A DNA stretch of 64,000 bases from Brachionus plicatilis (taxonomy: Eukaryota > Rotifera > Eurotatoria > Ploima > Brachionidae): assembly GCA_010279815.1 (NCBI GenBank), contig QEOQ01000104.1, forward strand, positions 415,993 to 479,992, given 5' to 3'. The translations under genes and the position numbers were made by a program. Below the pieces are notes generated by a model. That model was not told the origin of the DNA. It did not search any database and was given only the letters and a program-made list of their open reading frames with translations. Below are positions 46,485 to 55,673 of this stretch, one piece after another. The first letter of the stretch is position 1; each line of letters begins with the position of its first letter.

Positions 46485-47303
46485 TTCCTCCCTTTTTTTC
46501 ACTACGCTTAGTGATTTTCTAGAACACGCCCTCGTCTGCTTATTAAGCTTATCACGGCTAGTTCGTTAATATAAATTCAACATGAGTTTTCAAATATTTT
46601 CTAAAGATAGACAAAAGATTGAAAAATACATCATTGAAAGCATAATCCGTCTATTAAAAACATAATACTAAAAATCTGAACTATCCTGATTGACTATTAG
46701 ATTTGTAAATTTTTTTGAAAAATCAATCTAAATTTCAATTTTGTTTATACTGTATCAAAATAAAAGCCTTTTTCAGTATAAATAAATGCTCAATAATTAA
46801 ATAAATTTTTAAGCAGATATTTTTAAGAAAATTTTATTTTTCAAAATTAATAAATAATTTTATTTATATTATAATTCTAATACGCAAATAAATACTTCTA
46901 AATATATTTAAAGTTTGGAACCATTAATCTAAAGCATTTCTTTTAGATCATAAATATCTTGAGTTTTAAAATTCAAAAAAATCAATATCTTTATTTACCA
47001 TAACAAGATTTTTGCATGTATTATTGATATTTTTGAATAAAATGCATATCGAGATTTTGATGACACCTCGATAATGAAAAATAATGCAAATCAACACTCC
47101 AAAACCAAATTAGTGTCAAAAAAAGTGGGCAACACTTAATGGAAATTTAGACAAAATATAGGATGGATCAATTAATTTGTTGTTATCGATTTTCAATCAA
47201 TCAATTAGCTTTTCGAAAACACCCTCCATCTTTTAAGCTATCCAATAATACTCCTATAACAAATTAAAGTAAAAAATTATTTTTATGAAATGTCAATGAA
47301 ATA
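46485..47303. other. Intergenic, no gene seen
   Basis: AT-rich; a small GC-richer patch at about 46505-46565 is unassigned. Confidence 0.5.
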
Positions 47304-47461
47304 CAGTGTGACCTTGATTTTGTAAAACGTCTGGGTAAACCAAAAAAATTTCAGAAATTCAAACACATTTTGTGTGTATTATAATTTTGAGCGTCACGCA
47401 GATTTTTTACACAAAATTAAGATTTCACAAAATACGGGCTAACAAAATCAAGGTCAGACTG
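47304..47461. mobile_element. TA-flanked MITE (158 bp)
   Basis: Ends CAGTGTGACCTTGATTTTG and CAAAATCAAGGTCAGACTG, with TA on both outer sides (47302-47303, 47462-47463). A classic pogo/Tc1-type miniature element. Non-coding. Confidence 0.88.
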
Positions 47462-47533
47462 TACATGAAATCGACTCAATATGGAAAAGTGTTTTGATTG
47501 TGTCAATAGAAATCATAATTCTAAAAACATATA

Positions 47534-48376
47534 CAGTAGAAATTCGATTATATGTAATTTCAAAAATCGCCACTGACACTCTTTTTGTCTTATGTTTCTA
47601 GAAATTTTTAAATTTGTCCCGTTCACGATCTAATTATTGGAAAGTGCTAATTTTCCTTAATTGATAGATAAAACCACTCTTTTTACTAATTCCACTACTA
47701 TACAATGATAATGATTATACTTTCTTATTTTTTGACACCTGGTTTTTCTTGTTTTTCTTGTTTTTCTTATTTCCTGGAACAAAGAGCGTCTTTTGTATCT
47801 TCTGGTATAAATAAAATAAAAAACTTAAATATATATCCTCTTAAAATTTTGATAAAAAATGTACCAAACTAAATCTCGAAAAAAGGCTAGAACTGAAGAC
47901 GAGTGTTCTACCCCACCTTCTAAAAAAACACGAGTGGTGATAAACTTTGATCAAAAAGAAAAAATCAATTTTTGCTTGGATCATGATATTGATACAACAC
48001 CATTTACTTCTTTAAAAAAATTTGCTTTAAAAAACAAAGAACTAAGTGTAAAAAAAAGTTCGCTTAGTCGATTTTTTAAATCTAAGTCACCCTCTAAGAC
48101 TTCTGGTCCTCAAACAAGCAACCCTCAAAATATTTCTTCAATTTCCATTGTAAAACGTAGCCTAAATTTTTAGAAATTTTTACTTTTATACTTTTTTATT
48201 CTATTTCAAACTTTAAATAAAAACTTATGTAAAAACCCTCTTTTTTAATTGTCCAAAACTTTTTCATCAGACAAAATTTGTGTCTACAGGTCTATTCGAT
48301 TATATGTAAAATTCGATTATATATAAGACCAAAAAGTTTTTATGTAAAAAAAATTACAATAATCGAATTTCTACTG
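47534..48376 (+). mobile_element. Pogo-like mini-transposon (843 bp) with one ORF
   Basis: Starts CAGTAGAAATTCGATTATAT and ends AATCGAATTTCTACTG, with TA at 47532-47533 and 48377-48378. A subterminal repeat of TTCGATTATATGTAA lies at about 48296-48310. The single open frame (47859-48173) is intact; no DDE domain is present. Confidence 0.85.
47859..48173 (+). CDS. Putative DNA-binding N-terminal domain of a pogo-like transposase, stand-alone
   Basis: A 104-residue protein in a pogo-like element: a basic N-terminus with KKARTEDE and PSKKTR (NLS-like), then a helical region INFDQKEKINFCLDHDIDTT followed by LKKFALKNKELSVKKSSLSR. This fits the psq/CENPB-type helix-turn-helix layout, in which the second helix pair ends in SxxSRF. 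It ends in a Ser/Pro-rich tail and a true stop. With no catalytic core, the product could bind element termini as a repressor or be a frozen deletion product. AATAAA follows at about 48217. Family assignment is by position and general pattern only. Confidence 0.5.
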   Translation: MYQTKSRKKARTEDECSTPPSKKTRVVINFDQKEKINFCLDHDIDTTPFTSLKKFALKNKELSVKKSSLSRFFKSKSPSKTSGPQTSNPQNISSISIVKRSLNF

Positions 48377-48378
48377 TA

Positions 48379-49592
48379 TATTGAGTCAATATATATGGTC
48401 AATATTATTGACCATTAGATATGCAAGAATAAATAATCAATTAATGGCTAAAGCCGAGCGTTGCGGACGATTCTTTGCTCGTCTAATTAATTTTCTAAAA
48501 ATTTAAAGATTTTCACTTTAGAAATGTCATTTTCAAAGACTCTAAATCGATAATTTTAATAAATTATTAAACACAAAAATGCGCAAAAACATCAGATAAA
48601 TGAAGTTTTGATTTATGTGGCACTTTTTCTGTAATATTTTAAATTTTGGATCATTAATATTTTAGAAGTATTTTTCAAAACTATTAAAACATTAAAAAAA
48701 TAATTGTTCTACTGAACAAACAATTGATCAAAAATAACTTAAAAACTATAAAAGTACTTTATTATTTTATTATATGAAATTTTGATCGTGGCCAAATTAG
48801 TCTTTCTTAAAATGGTATATATTCGGAAAAAAGATTTTTAGTCAAAAATTAAAACTCAATCAACCTTTTTAGTACTATAGATAAAATGAACGAATAGTTG
48901 GAAAAGTTAAAATCTAATTAAAGTACTGCTTGTGTCCATACAAGCGGAAAGTAAACGCGCCAAAATTTTCCAAAACCATGACTACTACCGAATTAACCCT
49001 CCCCATTTTGGCGGGATGACATTGGCCCGTTTATTTAAGTGGGCTCCTTTTTGGTCCGTTTAACAACCGTTTAAGTTTAAACTGGTGGAATTTTTGCTTA
49101 GTCCGAATTTTGGCGGGCGAGAATTGAACTTAATAAAAATACTTTTCTTAGATAATTCTAATATTTTATCTAAAAAAAGGACTTGGCTATTATTTTTTAT
49201 TTTAAGTCAAATTTATAATTAAAAAATTTGCCGTTCTACGTATTTATTGTAACAGCCTAGTTAAAGTCAAAGTCATTAGAATTAAAATTATTTAGAAAAT
49301 ATTTTGAAATTCATTCTAAATAAATCATTTATATTTAAACAGTTGTTCAACGGGCAAACAACCGTGAGAAACCGTCCTTCAAAAGGACCGGTTAGCTCAG
49401 TCCGCATACGAGCTCGAGTATTATCTATAAGCCACACTCACACTTGACACTCAACTTATTTCATGTGTAATTGAATGCACGTTTGATTATGTAAGCTTAC
49501 TGAAATTAATGTAAATTTAGTAATTGTGAAATTTCATAGAACTTCCAATGCGAATATTAAAAATTTCCAAACTTTTGTTATGATTGTCAATA
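48379..49592. other. Intergenic, no gene seen
   Basis: AT-rich with GC-richer patches at 48940-49130 and 49360-49440. They contain neither a plausible frame nor an RNA gene that I can fold by eye. Confidence 0.45.
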
Positions 49593-49808
49593 GCTTATTC
49601 TGCAAACGAAACAAAGCGAATTTTATTTCGAATTTTAACTTTTATTTCGCCGACTGTCCGATTCTGCGAAATCTGTAAAAATTAATTGATTTCTATTTCT
49701 AATACTTTTGATTAAGGTGCAATTTTGCAGAATTCGCACAGATTTTGCGGGCTTTGCTTATTTAGTGATTTAAAAGTTTTTTCACTTTGTTTCATTTGCA
49801 GAATAAGC
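49593..49808. mobile_element. Small foldback (216 bp)
   Basis: GCTTATTCTGCAAACGAAAC with AAAGCGAA at the left and TTTGTTTCATTTGCAGAATAAGC at the right; a second inner pair involves TCTGCGAAATCTG and CAGAATTCGCACAGA. No target duplication is recognised. 49809-50450 beyond is AT-rich with A/T runs and no gene. Confidence 0.6.
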
Positions 49809-50451
49809 AACTCAATTAGACAAATGTTTGGTTTAAAAGCCTACTGTAACATGTCACGAGTCTTAAAAGTACTGAAAGTATTCAACTTTAATGAACTTTA
49901 TCTATTTTCAAAACCAACTTTTATTGATTCAATTAAATATAATTATCTATCGTCACAATTCTTAAAATCAATGCTAAGTAATGATGGTATCTAATTATTT
50001 AAAATTTCACGAAGTTACCGAGTTAGCGAGTAATCGATGTCAAGGTTGAATAGTGAGAGAGAATAGATAATTGATTGATTAACAATTATCAATTAAGTAT
50101 TAATATATATTAAATATATATTAAAGGTGAAGAGAACAAATATAACTGAGTAGTCAAAATTTATGCATGCCAAAAAAAAAAAGGAAAAAAAAAAAAGAAA
50201 ACAAAGAACAATTTGAAATAATAATTATTGAAATTAAAAAATTAACATTTTAAAGGAGATTTAAAAAAAAAAAAAAAAAAATTCTATTACATTAATTTTG
50301 TCTTATTTGGTTTTACTTGTAATCATTTCTCTTCATATTTCATATTTTTATTTCTTGATTTTATTTTACTCAACTTTTTAGTTTTTAATTTTTATTTTAT
50401 TTTATTTAACTTTATTTTAATTTTTTATCTTTTTTTTTATTTTTTATTTAA

Positions 50452-50510
50452 TCTGAAGGAGCTTTAGCTCGGTACAGACATACAAATAAATAAAAATAAT
50501 AAATATTTAT
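50452..50510 (+). repeat. LINE 3' terminus inserted next to a Helitron fragment
   Basis: ATCTGAAGGAGCTTTAGCTC, then GGTACAGA and an AAATAAATAAAAATAATAAA tail, nearly identical to 58265-58318. Two copies with the same hairpin-like end and A/T-triplet tail mark it as the 3' end of a non-LTR element. No coding part remains. Confidence 0.6.
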
Positions 50511-51111
50511 CAGCTGATGCTGTTTTGAATGACGTACATACAGCTTTATACCCGACAGAATTTTTAAATAGCTTAAATTTATCAGGAATGCCACCTCATA
50601 AATTAGTTCTGAAAAAAGGCCAACCTATTATTTTACTTAGAAATGTCTCAGCTTCGGATGGATTGTGTAACGGTACCAGGCTTATTTGTAGAAATTTTTA
50701 CAGTAAAATAATTGAATGTCAAATAGCTGTTGGAACTAATGCTAAAAAAATAGTTTACATACCGAGAATGCCATTGATTCCAACTGATGCAAGTTTACCT
50801 TTCGAATTAAAAAGGCTTCAATTTCCTATACGACCAGCGTTTGCAATGAGTATTAATAAATCTCAAGGACAAACTTTAGAACACGTAGGGGTTTACTTAA
50901 ACGAACCTGTTTTTACTCATGGGCAATTATATGTAGCCTTTTCAAGAGTGACAAAAAAACAATCTCAAGATTTGCATGAATCATCCAAATAACTTAACAA
51001 AAAACATAGTTTATACTGAGGTTTTTCAATAAATTTTTTAGTGTGTTCTGCAATTTTTTTTCTTAATTTTATTTAAATTCCCCCGGCATTGAAGCAACGG
51101 GTATCTACTAG
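50507..51111 (+). mobile_element. Helitron 3' fragment: helicase C-terminus plus terminus
   Basis: The readable frame from about 50510 (YLSADAV) to 50992 is the C-terminal part of a Pif1-type helicase as found in Helitron RepHel proteins: FLNSLNLSGMPPHKL, KKGQPIILLRN, FAMSINKSQGQTLE and YVAFSRVT (last helicase motifs). Near 50960-50972 the frame slips, and the usual ending NLTKNIVYTEVFQ is found one frame over. At 51081-51111 CCCCGGCATTGAAGCAACGGG can form a short hairpin and is followed by CTAG (51108-51111) and then T, as expected for a Helitron 3' end. The 5' portion with the Rep nuclease is missing, replaced by the LINE tail. Confidence 0.82.
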
Positions 51112-51297
51112 TATCTGATTAAATTTGGTTATGTCTTAGCAATTTAAAATTAAAACATTACAGAACTCTCCAAATTGAGCTAATTCAAAATAAAATAAAT
51201 TCATGAATTTTGCTCCCAATTATCTTGACTTTCATGCCTTTTTCTAATTTCGAACTAATGTTCCTTTTTTATTTTTATAATTTAAAAAAAATACAAA

Positions 51298-51537
51298 AAA
51301 ATTTTATTTTCCAGGCTCTGCAAAAACTCTGCAATTTTCTGTAAAATGCACACCATTAAAAAATATTTGATTAAAAAATGCAACAAGTTGCAGAGTTTTT
51401 GCAGATCCTGGAATTTGGTTGCAAAAAATTTGTACAATATTGTACTTTTTATAGATCCATTCTTGCACATTTAGAAAATAAATTATAGCGTTTTTACTTT
51501 TTGTACTGTAATTTTTGAACTAAAATTTCACATTGCC
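51298..51537. mobile_element. Foldback element H, one arm truncated
   Basis: The core is at 51314-51408, in inverse orientation (GGCTCTGCAAAAACTCTGC, AATGCACACCATTAAAAA, GCAGAGTTTTTGCAGATCC). The right arm matches element D through TTGTACAATATTGTAC to the terminus AATTTCACATTGCC at 51537. The left arm beyond the core is lost. Confidence 0.8.
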
Positions 51538-51704
51538 TAAGATTATTCATTAGGATAAATCCTTATTATTTATTAAGATAAACTAGAAAAAAATCAAATA
51601 AAATTTTCGTTTAAAATAATTGCTTTATATCGAAAACATTCATAAATTTAAAAGAATTCTCTTATTTAAGTAAAAATTTTGAGGATTAAAATTAGATGAA
51701 AAAA

Positions 51705-52725
51705 ATGCAATTCTTAATTTGGTGGATTTTTATTTTCAAATTGGTCAAGAGTAAGTTTATTTTAAAATTAAATCCTGAAATAAACAAAATTATTACTTAG
51801 CTTTCACCAGTTATTATTATCTAAAAAAAAATGGATCAATGATTGATAAAGATGTGAAGCAGAGCTTGGTTATTAATAAAGTAAACGCATTTAACAGATT
51901 TGATTGCCTCGGTCATTGCGGAAGACTTCAACAATGTTATTTTGTCTCATTCAATTCTTCAGTTTGCATTCTATACTCATACTATGCTAAATTTTATATC
52001 AAAAATAATTCACACGGAAATTTATTTGAAAAAAAAAGTCATAAAAAGTTTAAAAAAAATTTAAATCTTATTTAATTATTTTTTAAAATTATCTTAATAG
52101 TTTTGGTCTTGTGAATTATTGGCCTATTGAAAACGGTGAAGCACGAGATTTGGCCGGTGGAAAAGATTTGTACGATCCATTTAATACACAATATTCCCAA
52201 GATCGTCATGGATCGCAAAGTTCTGTCTTGAATTTTAATTTAGGTTTTATAAAGGCACCAGCTGGAATTTATTTTGGAAATGAATTCACTGTTTTGGCAT
52301 GGGTCAAATTAAAATCATACGCGCGTTGGCAACGTTTTTTTGATTTTGCCAACGGACTAGCAGACAATAATGTTTTAGTTGCTCTATCGGTTACAGAAAA
52401 GCTTAGCTATCACCTTTACAATAATGACCATAATTTTGGAAATTATGTGACTTCAGTTAGACTAGACTTGCATGTTTGGTATCATTTAGGCTTCACTTTA
52501 AAAAATGGATACTACAAGATTTATTTGAATAGTAATCTAGCTGAATTCAATTATACTGGAGTAGCAAATCCTCTAAATGTCATTGTAAGAAACAGCAACT
52601 ATTTTGGTAAGAGCAATTGGGCAAAAGATTCAAATGGTGATTTTATGTGTGATGAAATTAAATTTTTTGATACTGAATTGACGGATTCAGATATCAAAAA
52701 TGAGTTTCTTTATGAATATCATTAA
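51705..52725 (+). CDS. Secreted apple/PAN-like plus LamG-fold protein, three exons (copy 2)
   Basis: Exons are 51705-51750, 51801-52047 and 52101-52725, with the same lengths and phases as copy 1, giving 305 residues. The signal peptide (MQFLIWWIFIFKLVK), Cys-patterned exon 2 and LamG-type exon 3 correspond one to one. In the exon-3 part starting NYWPIE I count 13 differing residues of about 204, and 12 of these lie in a stretch of about 50 residues in the middle of the fold. Homology with copy 1 extends outside the gene from about 51590 to 52830, so a whole segment was duplicated in inverted orientation. AATAAA is at 52803-52808. Ligand unknown. Confidence 0.85.
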
Positions 52726-52829
52726 TTTTTTAAAGTTCAAATATTTTTTGATTATTTTTTATAATGATTAAAAATTTACATTTTCAATTTATTTTTTTAA
52801 ATAATAAAGAGTAATGAAGATTTATTTTG

Positions 52830-53095
52830 GCTTACATTTTACTCAATACCTAATTATATTTAATCAAGTCCCAGAAAATAATTTAGAAATACCAAATATG
52901 CTTTAGTCGTTCCTAATTAAATTTTCTAGGACCTAAAAACGTTTTTAGTAAGTATTATTGCAAAAGAAAAAATGGATAAAAATAACTAAAAAAAAACATA
53001 CAAAAGTTTAGACATTTCTTCAATTTAATATTTTAAATGAACGTCTTTGACGTTATAACAAGCCAAAACTCTTTTTGGCATAGGTTAAATAAAAT
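52830..53095. repeat. GTACCTAA-type repeat
   Basis: Contains ACTCAATACCTAATTATATT, GTCGTTCCTAATTAAATTTTC and AAACGTTTTTAGTAAGT, which parallel 22013-22040 and 22440-22490. Probably the non-coding end of the MULE-like family whose tails are at 1617 and 22604. No coding part here. Confidence 0.45.
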
Positions 53096-53099
53096 TTTT

Positions 53100-53894
53100 C
53101 ACATACTTAGTCGGAGTCTTTAACCCCTCTTTGTGTTAAAACCAAAGAGGGGTTAAAGACTGCTCAATAGAGGTTAGTTTAGTGTTTACCATTTTGGCAT
53201 CCATGTATGACCATAAGTTCTCGATTGGGTTGACATCTAGTGAACGGGTACACCATGGCAGAACCTCAATGTTATGTTCTTTGAACCAGTCGCTAACTGA
53301 GTGAGCAGTATGTGCCGAAGCACCATCTTGCTGAAAAATCCAAGGGTCATCTGGCTCAAATAGGAGTTTAATAGATGGTAAAAAATTGTTTTCCAAGGTT
53401 TTGATGTAGACAAACTGATTAATTCGTCCTGTTTAAATGTTACACATATCAGTGCTTTTGTAAGAAATGCATCCACATATATCGACAGAATCTCTTCGGT
53501 TTTGTAACCTTGGATAAAGCTTTTTTACAGAACTTTGGATTAAGCTTCTCATTTTTAAACCTTTTTACTGTTACTCTTGACTTACGATTAAAGACTGTTT
53601 AAACCACTTACACATCTTATGTATCTTTATTGTTTTTCTTATATGTTAAAAATCGGTTATCTAACCGCTGTATGAGACTCTAATTATTTTTTTGTGTTTT
53701 TGATAGCTAGATTTAGGGTATTTTCTAATCTCTAAAAATGTAATTTTCATTCCAAAAAGTAAGCTTCGAAGGCCTACCAGAACGGCTTCGATCAAACACA
53801 GTACAAGTTTCTTCATATCGTTTTTTAGTTAAGGAGACGCATTTTGGAGATACTACTAACAGATTAGCTATCTCATTTTGGCAAAATGTTATTT
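53100..53894 (-). pseudogene. Tc1-like transposase, DD34E type, multiply broken
   Basis: On the minus strand the helix-turn-helix start NEIANLLVVSPKCVSLTKKR, then DRSRSGRPSKLT, is followed by degraded sequence and then the C-terminal catalytic part WIFQQDGASAHTAHSVSDWF and SLDVNPIENLW. The Asp of QQDG and the Glu of PIEN are 34 residues apart, as in Tc1. The frame is open only from 53396 to 53136, and other pieces lie in other frames. It would have cut and pasted the element at TA sites. Confidence 0.8.
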
Positions 53895-54675
53895 AATCAG
53901 AACACCCCTTTTTTATAAAAATATAAACCAGAATTTAGAAAATGTTATGCTCTTACAGAATATACTCAATATACAAATAACCAATAAATAAATTATCGCT
54001 ATCTCTTTTTTAAAATTGTCAGAAATTGCATTTTTTTCTGATAATCTTGACTATAATCACTAAAATGGCAGATCGTGGGGCTACTAAAAAGTGGAGATAA
54101 TAAGAAAAATGAGGGCAAAATGTTATTTATTGTACATTTTTATATTTTTATATTTTTACATTTTTACATTTTTGAGAGAAGAAAAAAAAATTTCAAAATC
54201 AAAAAATCTAAAAAAATTTTCATTCAAGAAAAGTAATAATAAATTCGCAATTAATTAAAAAAGGATTTTCAAAAAATTATCCTTGGTTTTTACATTTAAA
54301 TTTTTCTGAAAACTCCTTTTTAAGTAATTGCGAATTTATTATTACTTTTCTTGAATGAAAATTTTTTTTGATTTTGAGATTTTTTTTTCTTCTCTCAAAA
54401 ATGTAAAAATGTAAAAATGTAAAAATATAAAAATGTACAATAAATAACATTTTGCCCTCATTTTGCTTTTTATCTCCACTTTTTAGTAGCCCCACGATCT
54501 GCCATTTTAGTGATTATAGTCAAGATTATCAGAAAAAAATGCAATTTCTGACAATTTTTAAAAAGAGATAGCGATAATTTATTTATTGGTTATTTGTATA
54601 TTGAGTATTTTCTGTAAGAGCATAACATTTTCTAAATTCTGGTTTATAGTTTTATAAAAAAAGGGTGTTCTGATT
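53895..54675. mobile_element. 0.78-kb palindrome made of two Tc1 leader sequences head to head
   Basis: CAGAACACCCCTTTTTT at 53898 and its inverse ending at 54672 bound two arms of about 350 bp that match almost perfectly through GGCAGATCGTGGGGCTAC and TTTTTACATTTTTGAGAGAAG. The leader CACGATCTGCCATTTTAG, found once near 22246 beside a Tc1 relic, occurs in both arms. The centre is a short unpaired stretch near 54280. A looser match to the inner part lies at 2635-2680. Non-coding. Confidence 0.88.
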
Positions 54676-54952
54676 TTTATTTTTGAAAAAAAGAACAGAA
54701 AAAATACTTTTTTTTCACTTGAGTCATATGACGACCCGGGAATAAATTAAGACCCAATTTTTGTTAAATAAACAAGAAAGAAGTTAACGAATTTAAAGTC
54801 AAAAATTAGAAATTCAGATATTTTTAATTCTTAAGTTTTAGATTTCTTGAAGTTAAATAAAATTTTTTTAATTATAGAAAATAATTTAATTTTTTTATTA
54901 ATTTAACATTTTTTTGATTTTAAATTTGAATAAAAAAAATTGCCAAAAATGA

Positions 54953-55289
54953 GGCATCTTGAAGTTTAGGATCAAAAAAATCAGATCAAAAAGTAATTTT
55001 TTTATAACTTTTGAATGGTATTTGGTTAAATCTCTCTGCAAAATGCTAAATAATGCAAAAAACATGCTGAATATTAGAATAGGCTCTGCAAAAACTCTGC
55101 AATTAAATACTTTTTAAAGACATGCGTTTCCCTGCAAAATTGCAGAGTTTTTGCAGAGCCTATTCTAATATTCAGCATGTTTTTTGCATTATTTAGCATT
55201 TTGCAGAGAGATTTAACCAAATACCATTCAAAAGTTATAATCAAAATACTATTTGCTCTGATTTTTTTGATCCTAAACTTCAGGATGCC
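54953..55289. mobile_element. Foldback element E (337 bp), same arms as C
   Basis: GGCATCTTGAAGTTTAGGATC to CCTAAACTTCAGGATGCC, with the core at 55082-55160 shortened in the centre. No target duplication: the right neighbour starts inside a half of element type F. Confidence 0.92.
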
Positions 55290-55445
55290 TAAAATTGCAG
55301 AGTATTTTGCAGACTTATTTTACTGAATTAAGCAAATTTGCTTGTTATTAAGAATTTTATAGAACTTAATTATCTCTTTTAGTAAAAAAGTTAATTAAGT
55401 TTTTCTGAATTAATAAGATCGAATTGAAACGAACTTCACAACCTC
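55290..55445. repeat. Half of an F-type foldback abutting element E
   Basis: TAAAATTGCAGAGTATTTTG, then ACTGAATTAAGCAAATTTGC, on to GAACTTCACAACC matches the right half of element F (about 11003-11158). The left half is missing and replaced by element E. Confidence 0.8.
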
Positions 55446-55673
55446 TCAAGGTAACTAAATAAATAGTTTTATGATCAGAGTAAAAAGATTTTGAAATTAA
55501 AAAACAATTAAAATTAATTGAAAGCAAGTGATATTCAAAGACATGTCAAATATAAGAAATATCATATTTAAGTAAAAAATTTCCCGAAATTTAATATATT
55601 AAATTTTCAACTAAAACTAATCCTCTTTTCATTTTTAAAATTTTAACTTTTTCAAAAATAAATTTTTTAAATA

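Noticed and set aside
49380..49440. GGTTAGCTCAGTC, which looks like the start of a tRNA
   Set aside because: No anticodon arm, T-loop GTTCRANYC or acceptor pairing follows.
54277..54495. Minus-strand frame with IFTFLHFYIF repeats
   Set aside because: Low-complexity translation of the palindrome's TTTTTACATTT repeat.
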